Counted from the first letter of the stretch, positions 21,072-33,912 are shown. The stretch is DNA of 64,000 bases from Pollenia angustigena (GCA_930367215.1 OV884057.1:261472339-261536338); one strand, 5' to 3'. Notes: a model not told the origin generated them from the sequence alone. Made by a program: numbers and translations.

Positions 21072-22450
21072 AATTAGCTTTTTAATTTTACTGAACTGTA
21101 GATTTTTTTAATATTTATTAAACTTTTAGTTTATTTTTTTTAACTCAGTGTCACTCAGCAAAAACAAATAAAAATAAACAGTGAAGTAAACGAATTTTAA
21201 TATTATGACCATTAAGAAAAGTTAAAATTCAAAAGGTTTTTTTTTATTGTCAAAAGCACAACTTAAATAAATTGATAATAAATAACCAAAGCGTTCTAAA
21301 TCGATTCCTTATGTACATAAGTACATTAGTGGTACACTTCTTCTCCAAGGATTCTAATATTTCGATAAGAATTTGATAGGAAAAGCCATTGGTTTTTTCT
21401 AAATGGGGGATTTATTAAAATTATTTTGCGATCGAAATTGTTTGCAGGGTGCAATTTCGTTACTAGTATAAAATCAATTTATTAATAAATATACAGCATA
21501 TTTTAAGGCTGTAATTAAATATTCTAGGGCATTTGTGGAGAACTGTTTTGATTAAATTTTCTTTTAATTTACTGTTTTAATGAATTTGAAATGTGTGTAC
21601 TTAAGAAGCAAGTACAAGAGATGTTTTTTACATCTGACTTGTCAACTTTTTAAGTCACATGTAATTGCTGTTATTATGCTGTTTTGCATAAGGTTAATAA
21701 TATACGGTCACAAACGTACATGTTATTTGCTTCTGACATTGGCTCTGTTTTTTTTTCGCATAGTTATTGCAGAAACCAAAGTAGTTCTCGCTTACAAAAT
21801 AGCTTGCTTTCTTTAAATAAAACGATACCAATCTAGTATATTGTAATGAAACGTCTTTTATATGTACAATAATATGGTGAAACGATCATACATACATATA
21901 TCGGTATTCTAAAATATTAACTTCAGCCGGATAATGATTCCGTCAATAGTGGACCGCCGCTGCCGGATTTTTACCGGCAAAGAATTTTGACACAGCTGAC
22001 GTCAGAAGAAAATAGAGCATGCTCTAATTGAAATTTTTGTCAGATGACTTTGCATCTGACTTTTACAGAAGCAATGTTATAAAAGTAATATACGATATGG
22101 GCATTTCTTTCTAAAGGTACACGGTGACCGAAAATTTAAAAGTTATTAAAAGCATATTTTCTTATGACTTTGTTATAAAGAAATATTAAGATTTTACAAA
22201 TTTTATAACTTCCACCAATAGTACGTTTACTAAGACGAACCAGCAGACTGCAAAGTTGCACAAACGTAATATCCTATTTGTGAGAAAGTCTTATTGTAAG
22301 TTTCCTTTTATATTATCTTCTTCTAAAGTGGTGATATACGATAACAATTATTCCAAAAAGTTCCTAACATGGTCTGTAATCTAAGAAAGAGTTCGAAGAG
22401 AAATATGTTATTCGGATTAGCGGTAAATTTTTATTTTCTTTAATCATTAT
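21072..22450. other. Non-coding DNA with a small hairpin and a CRE-like palindrome
   Basis: TGCCGGATTTTTACCGGCA at about 21962 can form a hairpin. TGACGTCA lies at about 21998 within ACAGCTGACGTCAGA. No flanking gene is visible, so no regulatory role is claimed. Confidence 0.4.
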
Positions 22451-23497
22451 CAGGGAAACCAGAAATATGCTCTAAAAACCACGTTTTATGCGCATTAAAT
22501 ATGCAGTAAAAACTGGAAAATATGCCCTGAAAAATGTTTAAAATATGCCCTAAAATTTAAAATTGCTCATTTGAAGACACAATATTAAACAATTTAATAA
22601 CAAAATCTAAAAAAAACCTAAAAAAGGTTAAAATTCATATAAGAGATGTTTGCGCCGAATATAATCTAGATGTTAACATCCATATGGGTTTTTGTCTTAA
22701 AGGGATTTTAGGTCGCTAAATTGTTAACAAATGTTAACATTTAAGGAATTTAAAGCTAGTTAAGGATGGGAGCTTTGAACAAATGTGAACCGATTCGATA
22801 ATAATTTAATTTGAAATAAAATATTTTTGGGAGAATTTAATTTAAATACCATCGTAATTAGATAGCTTGCGGAAACAAAGAGTCTAATTTGGATGTGAAA
22901 TTATATACCGATTCTCACCATTTGCATAGACTTTCCATATTTGATCAAATTATCTACAAAATTGGAACTTGTACTCTGCGCACAAGGCTAACATGGACAG
23001 ACAACCAGCCAGGCGGACGGACGGATGGACATCGTTAGATCACTTTAAAAAGTGATTCTGAGTCGATCGGAATACTAAAAGATTGGTCTAGATACAAATC
23101 GCATAACATTTATCCTTAATGACAACCTGCTTACAATTTTAGAGTAAAAATTAAATGTAGATGTCGAAATTGAAGTAACAGAATTTCCAAAAAAAAAAAA
23201 AAAAAATTTTTTTTTATTTGGTGGGAAAGCTATTGTAGGCATCTTAAAAAATTTAATATGTATCAAAATATGCATTAAAAAGGCAAAATATGCGCTATAA
23301 ACCTAAAAAATGCCGCAAAAAGTCTCTTTTCACTAAAATATGCCAAAAAATGCTGCAAACGGTAAAATATGCAAAAATATGTACTAACAAATCGATGCCA
23401 AAATTCATAAAAAGCTCTAAAACGGATAAATATATTGTTTCTGACTTCACTAGTCGCACAAGGAAAAACATGCAATTGCATATTTCTGGTTTCCCTG
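22451..23497 (-). mobile_element. hAT-type element, 1,047 bp, relative of the one at 10790
   Basis: The ends are exact inverted repeats of CAGGGAAACCAGAAATATGC. They are flanked by ATCATTAT (22443-22450) and ATTATTAT (23498-23505), seven of eight identical. Subterminal blocks and GCATATTTT-type repeats match 10790-14600 read from the other strand. The interior carries an inverted fragment of the dispersed repeat family (about 22900-23090, with GGACAGACAACCAGCCAGGC). No transposase frame is intact. Confidence 0.8.
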
Positions 23498-23505
23498 ATT
23501 ATTAT

Positions 23506-24929
23506 TCTGTTATATTTATTATGGAACAAATTTCACGTATCGACACAGATTTTGGCTTAAAAATACACAGAACCAAAGGCATTTTAATATTACATTGTTA
23601 TGTACGTAAAATTCTGAAAATACTTTGACTATAAAATTGTGCAAAGTTTCGGCGAATTGCGCCTTTTTATACATGGCCAAAAAAACTACTTTTATATTTT
23701 TCACGTTCGAAACGCTACTTCATTTGCCACTATCTTTGAACTAGAACATACATAACAGTGCTTTCTAAATGCTACAATTTAAGGATTAAAAGAACGTAAA
23801 AATATTTGTTGCTTAAAATGTTATTGCATTTTTGATGCGTCGACTGTCACGTTCAACACTATGGAATTGCCCATATGTATGTATTTTGCAGTGGGAAATT
23901 TGACAAGTCAAATGTAAGAAACATGTTGTGTACACGCAGCTTAACATAAACATATACAGAGTAGGTAGTATTACACAAATGCCTACTATTTTATCGAAAT
24001 GTTAACGGATAATTTTACATTTGCTATTGATTTATTAAACGTTAATTTATTTATTACTTTGATATTTTAAAGCAGTAATATGTATGTTTTATGAAAAACA
24101 CACAATGAAAATCAGTTTTAATTTATTATTTATTACGAACACGAATGACAACACACTATACGTATGATGAATATTTCATCAAACTCATTATAAACAATTA
24201 CACATACGCAGCGTGGAACCATATGCATGATAAATTTAACATAAAGGATACATACATACAAATGTACGGTTTTATGTGTGTATATTTAATGTATATTATC
24301 TTACATTATTCATACCAGTTATATGCTTAAATTTAAGTAGGCAGCACAGTATTCTACTCATTCTACCAACACATTTATTTATGTTATTTACATACATACA
24401 TAAATAATTGTTTGTACATAATAAATATTTATGTCTGTCAAAATTAAAAACCAAAAATTTTTAAATAAATTATAAAACCATTTACAATAATGAAAAGTAA
24501 TTTAAAGGACTAAAAACTCATGTCTGAATTCAATATTATTATGTGATGGGCAAGTACAAAATCAATTATGGTGCATTAACTAAAAATTGTTGTTAAAAGC
24601 CACTTAAAAATATATAAAAAGCCATTAAAATTACAACCATATATACATACATATGTATGTATGTACATCACATACATATTTTTTTATATATTTTAAAGCA
24701 AAGTCTGTGTAAAAATCAATAAATGGAAAATTAACAGAAATTAAGTTAAATGGTGTAGCCAAAAATAAATTTATCTTGTCATGTATTTTGAGATTGCTCA
24801 AAATATTTTATGGATTTAAATTGAAGAAAACCTTATTTGACTCAAATGTATGCATAAGTTACACCGTGCAACACTTAAAATTCAAACTCCCTCTCGTGTG
24901 AAATTTCTCGAAGTACTCATCGAAACAAA
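23506..24929. other. AT-rich non-coding stretch
   Basis: Short CATA/TGTA simple-repeat tracts lie at about 24255-24420 and 24640-24680. No coding signature. Confidence 0.55.
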
Positions 24930-25252
24930 CAAATCCGCATTTGGGTTTTACTAGTTAAACTGCTGTTCGGATTTTTTGGCCTCATGTATATTTTGGTTAA
25001 AACTTCATTTTTTTCAAGGAACACGCCATTTTTCTCACGGTTACATGGCGGAAAACCATTAGAATTTAGTCTTCCTGTCTTCGGCAAATTGAAGCTACAG
25101 ACTATATGAGAAAAAAAGGGGAAACAAAAACAGCATTTAGCGCATGCGAGAAAAATTGCATGTTCTTCGGATAATTCAAGATTTAGCCAAAATAGGCAAA
25201 AGGCCATGAAATCCGAAAAGCAGCTTAACTAGCAAAATCAAATGAGATTTTG
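24930..25252. mobile_element. 323-bp MITE with about 50-bp inverted ends
   Basis: The left end CAAATCCGCATTTGGGTTTT and onward (TACTAGTTAAACTGCTGTTC, GGATTTTTTGGCCT) pairs with the right end over about 50 positions with scattered mismatches. No clear target duplication. The 96-residue minus ORF inside is incidental. Confidence 0.7.
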
Positions 25253-25464
25253 TTAGTTGCTACAGGCACTTCAAGAAATTCAACAGGAGAAGGAGTTTAG
25301 AACCGATGACCTCAAAAGTGGTGCTGTTATCAAGTTGTTACAAAATTTAGTTCGACTAATTTTGTTTATTTGTGTTCTGATGCATGCTTCAGACGACGTC
25401 CATATAAATATCCTTTAATGAATTACGAAACACAAAAATACTAATTTGAAGCATTAATTTAGGT

Positions 25465-26003
25465 GGGTGCTTTAATACCATGTGATTTAAGGCCATAATG
25501 GCTTTATCTGCCATTCAATAGGGAGATAAAGCCTTTTTATTTTTTTTTTCATTTGAATGAGAGATAAAGCCATCATGGCCTTAGCTCACATTAGGAATAT
25601 TAGAAAATGGCTTTATCTCTCATTTCAGTTCCGGAGACACTAAAGTTAAGTATTGAAATCTGGCTTCGCATACTAAAGTTTTTCTGCGTGGCTTAGGTGT
25701 TTTTCCTCCGGTAGGACGCGGCAGGTGGCTTCGCTAAATAAAGTTTTCCTGCGTGCGTCACAAGAATACAAAATGTTTTTCAATGATAACTAAGGATTTT
25801 CCCTTTTACAGAATGTTTACACCATGCATAAAAATATGGATTTATCTCTCATTTCGCAAAATTTTAAATATGAAATATAGGTATATATTTTTTAATATAT
25901 ACCTCTCAATGATTGGGCAATAAGGCCATTATGGCTTTATCTCCAATTCAATTGCGCAATAAAGCCTTCATACCCTTATCTCACATGGTTTTAAAGCACA
26001 AAC
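25465..26003. mobile_element. Foldback relative with GGCTTTATCTC arms
   Basis: The inverted ends are GTGCTTTAATACCATGTGAT on the left and the inverse of GTGCTTTAAAACCATGTGAG on the right. The arms are made of repeats of (A)GAGATAAAGCC or GGCTTTATCTC. The core (25670-25755) has two copies of TGGCTTCGCWWACTAAAGTTT or TGGCTTCGCTAAATAAAGTT and TTTTTCCTCCGGTAGGACGC. This core matches the GCTTCGC.AACTAA.GCTTTTCTGCG core of 45200-45330 although the arms are unrelated in sequence. Confidence 0.65.
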
Positions 26004-26041
26004 GAATAAACTGTGTTTGATCCAAGTCCCCTGCGAAAAGT

Positions 26042-26290
26042 CAGGGGCCTAATGACCGCATTCGATATCGAGTAAGCTATCGTATCGAGTAAAGTATCGT
26101 ATTTTTCTGCATACGATAGACACTGACGTATCGAATGAAAACTAGAGATATGTAATGTCTTAACTTACTCGATATCGAATGCTATCATCTCAAATTACGA
26201 TACATTTCATTCGATATCGAGAGTCATAATACCAAAATAAAAAAATTCGATAAATTTTGCACGATATCGTATGCGGTAGTTAGACCCCTG
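26042..26290. mobile_element. 249-bp GATATCG-rich MITE, copy 1
   Basis: The ends are inverted repeats: CAGGGGCCTAATGACCGCAT on the left and the inverse of CAGGGGTCTAACTACCGCAT on the right. The interior is packed with TCGATATCGA-type palindromes. A second copy lies at 56548-56760. The left flank CCCCTGCGAAAAGTCA resembles the right end plus flank CCCCTGCAAAAATCAC, so the exact boundary and duplication are unclear. Confidence 0.75.
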
Positions 26291-27605
26291 CAAAAATCAC
26301 TAATTTGCTTGATTTATTCATACGCTTAAATTTACATCAATTCTATGCGTGCAAAACAAAGTTCACCGTTGAGTTATATTGACATCGTTTCGTAAACATT
26401 TTATTTGTGCATGTGTGAGTTTGATGATTTAACGTGCTTTGTTTGTATTCATTAGTGCGCACGCCATACAACAATTGCTCAAAATCAAAACGCAGGCATT
26501 CTTATGCTCTTGCATCAAAGTAGTCATTGTCCACTCGATTCGTAAGACAACGATGACAGTAAATGAGCACGGGTTTATGACATTGATTTGTTTTTTAGTT
26601 TTTGTATTTGTACCTTTGTGTGCTTGCGTTTAATTTCAATTCTTTCGAATCCATAGCAGCTGCAGCTAATCTTTACCAAAGCAATCATTGACGAACGAAG
26701 CTAAACGATGTTATAAATTGCAAAGTCAATACGCTGCGCTGTGCATTATTTGAATGATTTAATACCAGCAGCGAATGTGTGTGGCTGAGAAAGGTTGATT
26801 GTATGAACGCAAAAGAGTTTATTTTATGGTGTTCATAAATTTCTTGCAATCACACAAAGCCGTTCTTTGCTGCTCATTATAGATGGGACCTTTCTGGTCC
26901 CATGGCCTCGCCCCCATTGATATTCGATTTCAATATTTATACGGCAGGTTAGCTGGCCTTCAAAACGATATCGTGCACTGGGTTTTCGTAATTAATTATT
27001 TTTTTTTTTTTCGCCATTAATTATTTTATACCAAAAAATTGCGTCTTTTTATGGCGATAAATTTCCCTAAGCTTCAACTCAACCCTGCTTTTGAATGAGT
27101 ACTGCTGCATGCAAAACTTTTAATTGCTGCTTGCGAGGCAAGCTTTTTAACAAACATCTTCATGGAATAGCGCCTTCAATTCAACAATTTAGGAGGTTTT
27201 GTGTTTCGTGCAAAATTACACAAACCACTTCATGCACGGTAAAATTTATGGAACTTTCAGAAAATGTTTTATTATATGGATGAGGACTAAGCAATAATTT
27301 AGAATAGTCAAATAAATCTAATAAAGCTTCGATAACATTTTATTTTGCATTGATTCGTGGCATTTGAAATTACATAATTTTAAAACATAATCAAACATCT
27401 TTTTTTAAATTTTCAAGACCAATAATTCTCTATATCAACTGTTACCTAATTTGCATGTAGCCTTGAAAAGTTGTTTAAAATACCGCTCACTATCCATGAC
27501 AAAATTATTGCAATAACAAACATTTGTAACCTAAAACGCACCAAACACTGAGTTTATTAAAGGAAAGCGAAAATTCTATTTTTCTTTCTTCAGTCACCAA
27601 TAGAT
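26291..27605. other. Non-coding stretch, nothing recognised
   Basis: A small GGGACC/GGTCCC hairpin lies near 26885. ORFs of 60-65 codons here lack recognisable domains. Confidence 0.5.
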
Positions 27606-27608
27606 TCA

Positions 27609-28142
27609 AGGCTCAACCATAATATGCATAGCCTTGCTTAACTCACTGTCAAAAATTAAAAAAAAGTCTCTCAAATGTACTTAAGAAAACAAAAACAAAA
27701 TAAAAAAACATTTGATACTGTACGGAATGTGCGATTATATTCGCACCTTGCTTAAGCAAATGACACTTTCATTAAACTTAGCAAAAAGTTGCCTTAAGTT
27801 CAATATGGTTTGCCTCATATAATTAACATGTTTTCGCAAATTTGCTTAAGCCAACTTAAGCAAATTATGGTTAGGCCTTCAGACTTTATAAAAGTGAATA
27901 CGTTATTTACTTGTTCAGAGCGCAAAACTTCGTACGAATCAAATATTTTTCGATTTTGTTCTTGTTTTTTTAACTGCTTTCTAATAGTTTAAAGAGAACG
28001 TGAACTTATTTCCTTTAATCTATTACCAACCAGTCGTAGGCTATTTTAAATACGCCAAACACGATAAGGGTGAATGTGTCTCAGCTTTTTGTCAATTTTT
28101 GACAGAAGCTTAAGCAAGTTTATGCATATAATAGTTGGGCCT
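27609..28142. mobile_element. 534-bp inverted-terminal element with TCA duplication
   Basis: The ends are AGGCTCAACCATAATATGCA on the left and the inverse of AGGCCCAACTATTATATGCA on the right. Both continue into CTTGCTTAA. TCA flanks both sides (27606-27608 and 28143-28145). A second right-type end, AATTATGGTTAGGCCTTCA, lies at about 27865-27884, so the copy is composite or carries a nested relative. Non-coding. Confidence 0.6.
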
Positions 28143-28353
28143 TCAATGGGTATATGTAAGTGGCATGTGGTAGTGGTATCCCGGTTTAACGAATTATATA
28201 TTGTCAGGCCTTTTCTTTTCCATTTCGCTCAAAAGTTTCCGTTTTGATTTTATAATTGTTCATATTGATGACGTTGGCAGCTGATGTTTATTAGATAAAG
28301 CACTTAGTTGCCGGCCCTTTTAATAGTCGACAATAATGTTTAATTTTTCTTTA

Positions 28354-28758
28354 AAGGTTCAGTTAATGCTCAGTTAGTCTTTACTTTCTGTTTATGTTCT
28401 GTTCCGTGCCGTTCTGTTAGGAAATTGTAATAGTTACTTTTTCTGTAACAACTTACCAGCCATTTATGGCAAATTTATTAGTTTGGCACCGTCCATTGTT
28501 TATTTCAATAACTTTAATGTACATAAATTTGAAGAAATTAAATTTAATTTAATTCTTCAAATCAAAAAACAGTATATTTCAATATAAATATGTATTTTTT
28601 ATTATTTATTTTGCTGTCACTTACAATTACTTAACAAGTTTTTGATTTTAACAAACTGAACCGCAACAGAACAGAAAAACTAATCAATTTCATAGGTTTT
28701 TCAATAACAAAAACAAATCAGCTGATTCGTAACAGAAAATATTTTCCAAAATTCTGCC
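28354..28758. mobile_element. MITE copy 2 of the AGGCTCAGTTAGTCTTTACT family
   Basis: Near-collinear with 9045-9439, including CTGTTCCGTGCCGTTCTGTT and CAAATCAGCTGATTCGTAAC. The left end shows a partial duplication (GGTTCAGTTAATGCTCAGTTAG minus its last two bases). The right end is diverged after GTAACAGAA but retains AATTCTGCC-like bases. Confidence 0.75.
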
Positions 28759-28977
28759 ACCAAGTCAATCGAATGCTTTACAAATCCGCAAGCAATCGAC
28801 CTGTTGTTTTGCATTTTGTTGAGCAATATATCGGTTTATAACTTTTTAACTTTATTAACCCTTAATATTCGATTTATAGGAGGAGCGTCTTACAAACATG
28901 TTCTGTTCCCTAGCAAAAATAAAGTGAGAAAATCTAAGGAAAATGTGAACAAATTACGAGGGAAAAAATTTTTCACG

Positions 28978-29119
28978 ATAAGGGGAATTTTTTCCCGTGA
29001 ACATTTTTTCACGTTATTATTCTCCTTTGAATTAACATTTTTTCATGGGAGTTGTTCATGATCGCAAATATGTGAAAAGGGGAAAAATTTCGAGGGAAAA
29101 ATTTTTCACGATAGGGGTG
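28978..29119. mobile_element. MITE with CACCCCTATCGTGAAAAA-type ends, degraded
   Basis: The right end TTTTTCACGATAGGGGTG matches the ends of the complete 127-bp copy at 58502-58628. The left end CACGATAAGGGGAATT is an inverted, damaged form. A similar GAGGGAAAAAATTTTTCACG block lies just left of it (28959). Non-coding. Confidence 0.5.
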
Positions 29120-29639
29120 ATTATTATTTAATATCAGCATTATTACAGTAACTGTAAACATATCAATGCTTATCGCAATTATAAATTTGATAATTGTTGA
29201 CTGAAAAATAATTATTTTTCCAACAACTAAATTATGATAACTTTCAAAACATATTATATTACCCACAACCATATCATGATATTTAAAAGCCATAACATGA
29301 TAACTTGCTATACATTTATCATATTATGTTTAAGATGCAATCAAACTATTTTTACTCTAATAATATTATGCTAGCGCCATTTGTAAAATTATTTTTAATC
29401 AGTTGTGTCGTTTGTTTTATATGTGAGCGGTTAAACAAGAAAAATTACCATAAAAAAATAATAAATTTAAAGAAATTAAAATAATTAATAATTAATAGTG
29501 CAAAATATCGTAGTAAAATCCAACAGCAAATATTGAACTTCGCTATTTTATTTACATCGAGAAAAAGTGTAAAAAGTCAAAAAATAAAAAATCGATACAT
29601 AAAAATTTTAATTTATTTTGTATTGTTATGACATTTATT

Positions 29640-29900
29640 AAAGGAGCTATATCATAATATGATTGCTTCTAAATTTATTATGATTAACATGACAATAATA
29701 TGATTAATTTATTAGCTTATTATGATTAACATGACAATAATATGATTACTTCTTAACTTAATATTATTACGAGAATAATAATATGATTAGGGGAAAAATA
29801 TTATGATGTAATATTACGAATATATTTAGCCATTATATGATTCAATAATAATCTTAATATGGTGACTACAATCATGAATCTTATCATAATACGTTGCTCT
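29640..29900. repeat. Minisatellite-like AT repeat (CATGACAATAATATGATTA)
   Basis: The unit TATGATTAACATGACAATAA is present twice in near-perfect form (about 29679 and 29721), followed by degenerate ATAATATGATTA units to about 29860. Function unknown. Confidence 0.5.
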
Positions 29901-30320
29901 TAGAATATGTTTACCACAAGCATGTTTTTTCTTTGCATGTGGTAAAAATGTATACAAAAACAAAAGAAATTGGACGTTTTTTCAAATTTTTTGTAAAAAT
30001 TCGTTATATAGAGTACAAAAAATTAATGTTTGTTCGTAATATAAGGTACTCAATGGAAAAAATATGACCGTTCGTTAAATCGCGAATTCGTTAAACTGAG
30101 TATACGTTAAACCGGGATACCACTGCATTAACTTTCCAAAATATCTTACATTATCGAAGACATAAACCACATGTTAGTTATTAAAGACACAATTTATCAA
30201 TAATTGTGTGCACCATTACATAATATCTGTTGACTGTTTCATAAGAAATTTCTAATATTATTTAATTATTTGAAAACTTGTGTCAACTTTATTAAGTTAT
30301 GGCCAATTTCACCAATTTAT

Positions 30321-31333
30321 TATACCCTCCACCACAATTAGTTGTGAAGAGGGTATATTAAGTTTGTCATTCCGTGTGAAACTTTTTTATTATTCATCTC
30401 AGACCCCATAAAGTATATATATTCTAAGTCGATTTAGCCATGTCCGTCTGTCTGTCCGTCTGTCCGTCTGTTGAAAACACGCTCACTTTCGAACAACTCA
30501 AAAGAAATGAACAAACTTGGTACCAAATTGCTTGTACTTATCCTAAGCAGTTTGGGATTGAAATCCAGCAAAATTGATAATTTTGTTACAAAAAATAACA
30601 TAAATGCTGGAACAAGGCACGGAATGAGGTAAGATTTTGCAAAAATTTGTTTTATTTGATTGGAAATCACGCTGTTAAATTTCGTGAAGATCGGTCCATA
30701 ATTTACCCTAAGCCCCATATAAACACTACTCCTGGAAAACAGTTTAGTACGCCTTAAACCGCAAAAAATATCGCTAGCGTTACAAAATTTAGTGCGTCAC
30801 AGTTTTTTAGAACCAGAAATTATACTGTGAAATTTCGTGACGATCGGTCCATAATTTACCTTAGGCCCCATATAAACCCTACTACCGGAAAATAGTTTAG
30901 TACGCCTAAAACCATAAAAAATAATGCAATCATAACAAGTTTTATAGGACTATAAGTGATACTGTGAAATTTCGTGAAGATCCGTTCATAATTTACCCTA
31001 GGCCCCATAGAAATCCTACTCCCGGAAAAGAGTTTAGTACACCTAAAACCATAATTAATATTGCTTTCATAACAGAAATTGGTATGTCACAGTTTTAAAG
31101 GACAAGAAATTACGCTGTGAAATTTCGTGATGATCGGTCCATAATTTACCCTAGGCCCCATATAAACCCTACTACCGGAAAACAGTTTAGTCGCCTAAAA
31201 CCATTATTAATAACAAATCGTCACAGTTTAAGACAATAATAACATCATACAGATATTACTCCTTAAACATTCGAACTGTCGGGGGAGGGTATCAAAGATT
31301 CGGCACAGCCGAATATAGCACTCTAACTTGTTT
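30321..31333 (+). repeat. About 1-kb dispersed repeat, TATACCCTCCACCAC ... AACTTGTTT type
   Basis: It starts TATACCCTCCACCACAATTA and ends GGTATCAAAGATTCGGCACA then CCGAATATAGCACTCTAACT. Inside are at least four subrepeats of about 140-155 bp, each with GAAATTTCGTGAAGATCGGT and CCATAATTTACCCTAGGCCC-like phrases (about 30677, 30830, 30965 and 31120). A (GTCTGTCC)n tract lies at 30440-30470. An inverted copy is at 39702-40947. No protein domain seen. I recall similar sequences as abundant in fly genomes; classification is uncertain. Confidence 0.7.
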
Positions 31334-32589
31334 AAATATCAATTTAAGTTTGAAATTCTTTTTTCATGTCAAACAAAAAAAAAAAAAAATTATGAAATAC
31401 TTTATTTAAATATGAATTGATATTTGTGTAATATTTAAATTCCATTTATTACACAGTTGATGTTAAATCGTGCTCGTACTTATAGAACTTTTTTCCCACA
31501 AATGAAATTAAAACGCATACACATAAAAAGGTAATTACATACTTTAATATGTACTGTAAAAAATTTAACAACAACAAAAAACCATACCCAATTTGCATAA
31601 ATTAATTAATTTTTTTTTGTAGGGTTAATTAATTTATTATTACATTATTGGTTGAGTTAAATGCCAACAAAATATTTATATGCATTTTGTGGTTAAATTC
31701 AAAAGCGCCATTGTTTTTCAATTCCGACTACAACCACTAGGAAAAAATAAAACAATGTTTTTTTTTATTGTTTATAAATTGTCTTGTTGTTAAGTATTAT
31801 GGTTAATTTTGTTAATTTAAAGTTTATCACTCGATTAGGCTTATCATTTAGAAATTTTGTATAAATGAAAAGTCTATTGTATTTTTGTGCTGTCGTTATA
31901 ATTATAATGCGTTATTATCATCATATGCCACAAATAGATACATGATATATTCAGTTACTCAAATACACATACAATACAATATTACCACAACGTATGGTTA
32001 TAATTTTGATGTATGTATTTATTTAATTTTAGAAAAAAAAAAATAGTTGTAATTAAATGAATGAAGTAGTAATTAAATAAATTTTCAGAGGAAAGTTGAA
32101 AATATAAAATATGTAATATTATAAAAAATATAAATTGTTATACATATGTACATATAATCACAAGGAGGAAAAGAAGAAATTAAATTCAAAATTTTTAAAG
32201 CAAAAGATCTTTAAAAATTTTTATTTTAGAAAATGTTCTAATTCGAAAAATATTCGAGTCGGATTCGCGACTTTTTGTGGGTACTTCAACTCCGACTACT
32301 CAGCCCTGGTAATTACTACGGTATGTTTGTCCTCGAAGGTTTAAAGGAATAAAATGGCATTGATTTGATTGCGCATATCTTACCGGTAATGCATAAAAGC
32401 ATATAAATCCGCATATTGTGTATTTTGGCTGAAAAACATTATTTTGTGCATATTTTTTGTTTTTATTCAATTTTTATTCAAATGATTTATTCAAACACCA
32501 GAGTGTCATCAAAATCAAACAATTGGAAAAAAATTTATAAAATAATTTCAAAAATGTCAATAAATGACTTTATTCAAATTAAAATTATT
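31334..32589. other. AT-rich stretch with a GCATAT-repeat fragment
   Basis: At 32365-32460 phrases such as GCGCATATCTTACCGGTAAT and GTGCATATTTTTTG resemble the subterminal repeats of the hAT elements at 10790 and 22451, suggesting a remnant. The rest is unrecognised. Confidence 0.45.
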
Positions 32590-32728
32590 CAGCCTTATTC
32601 CAGTTATCGTTGTCGTAATCGCTCAAGTCGTTTTTTGTAAGAGATAAAATTAACACACAACCAGTGTTCTTTAATCTCTTACAAAAACGACTTGATCGAT
32701 TACGATAACGACAACCGGAATAAGGCTG
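32590..32728. mobile_element. 139-bp hairpin MITE
   Basis: CAGCCTTATTCCAGTTATCG on the left pairs with its inverse at the right end, with about 56 paired positions and a loop of roughly 25 bases. CAAGTCGTTTTT and GTAAGAGAT lie at the stem top. No coding content; no clear target duplication. Confidence 0.7.
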
Positions 32729-33034
32729 ACTGTTATTTTAATGCTTGAAGTAAAATTTCCGATATGCATAACCTGTAGTTTTTTCGTGACAATTAACCCC
32801 AAATGTGGCAGTATTATACACTGAAGACTGGTTATAAAACTCTCCACATTGATCCTATACTCCGAAGACTGGTTCTTAAACTGTGGAAGATTGTACTTTC
32901 ACTTTGTCCTGGCACTTAGCTGTCTTTTTGTGTCGCAGATGGTGGATGGTAAAAAATATATGTCATTGAGCATTTCGTTCAATTTGAGAGAGAGAGAGAG
33001 AAACAGAACGTATGACAACACAATTAGAAAAGCA
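32729..33034. other. Non-coding DNA, nothing recognised
   Basis: A short (GA)n tract lies at 32987-33000. Two phrases, CTGAAGACTGGTTATAAAAC and CCGAAGACTGGTTCTTAAAC, form a local direct repeat near 32820-32880. Confidence 0.5.
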
Positions 33035-33649
33035 GATGAATGCAGGGTTGTTAGATGTTACGATTTTTCGTCGTTTTGGCGATTTTTTTGAGAAAATACT
33101 GTAAAATGACGATTGACGATTTTTAAACAAAAATTAATAGTGTTATGAAATTTTTCTTGCATCAATAAAACACTTACAAGAAAAATTAACAATTATATTG
33201 GGAATAGTTCAAAACGTAAAAATCAACTTTTCGAAATACAAAAATTATTGGAAATTAAACAACAAAAGTTCTTCCCCCATCACAAACCAGGTGGTTTTCA
33301 TTAGAAGCACTAGTAATTCAAATTCTACAATTATATGAATGCCATCGATACGGCAAAAAAACTAAAGCCCAGATTTCCGTCGGTCCTATTTGGTCCGCTT
33401 TTTAAAAATTGGTTAAATCCGCTTTGCGTTTTAATGATTTCGATTTGCGTCGCTACATACGATTTCATTTTTTTCGCTGAAGTCATATTTGAAGAATTTT
33501 TCTATTTGCGTGTAAAAAGCCGAATTCCCATTTAATTCTATTAGGTAAGTTATTCTAAGTATAGTTGAGTGTTAGGAAGTAAGAAGTTAGTTCTTAATAA
33601 GAAGTTGTGTAGAAAAATGAGTGCAAAGTGAAGAAAATGTACTAGTTTG

Positions 33650-33748
33650 GCACTACAATTGGACGTAATAAAACGTTTCAAGTCGGGTAAAAAGACTGTT
33701 GATATAGGCAGAACCCTTAGTCTATCACTTTATCACCTTCAACAGTAA
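33650..33748 (+). pseudogene. Tigger/pogo-type transposase N-terminal fragment (CENP-B-like helix-turn-helix)
   Basis: The frame reads LDVIKRFKSGKKTVDIG followed by RTLSLS. This matches the first helix-turn-helix of pogo/Tigger transposases and CENP-B, where an LDVIKR-E-G-K--DIAR--G-S-STV pattern is usual. The frame breaks after about 32 codons (stop at 33746), apparently at a shift within the STV helix. No DDE domain follows. It is probably the remnant of an element that inserted in, or was captured by, the surrounding hAT element. Confidence 0.6.
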
Positions 33749-33912
33749 AACAATTTGCATTAGTGATAGCGCTAAAAATTAATCATTTAAAGATAGCTCG
33801 AGTTAATAGCAAATGAGATTTTATTTTTTATTTAATGTTTTTGTGAATAGAGATAACTGAAATAAATATGTAAATGTTTGTTATGTTTTTATGAATATAT
33901 ATTTTTTCTTGT

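Larger units (their letters stand above)
28172..30124. mobile_element. 1.95-kb element with AGTGGTATCCCGGTTTAACG ends
   Basis: AGTGGTATCCCGGTTTAACG at the left (28172) is exactly inverted at the right (30105-30124). TTTAACGAA motifs recur inside the right end (30070-30100). The terminus style is reminiscent of pogo/Tigger elements, but no transposase is visible and no target duplication is clear. The interior hosts the MITE at 28354-28758, the fragment at 28978-29119 and a minisatellite-like region at 29640-29900. Confidence 0.6.

Noticed and set aside
21990..22010. CRE-like TGACGTCA palindrome
   Set aside because: A single 8-mer with no adjacent promoter or gene; expected by chance in 64 kb at reasonable frequency.
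23290..23628. 112-codon ORF
   Set aside because: It lies over the subterminal GCATATTTT repeats and right end of a hAT-type element and continues into flanking DNA; lysine-rich by base composition.
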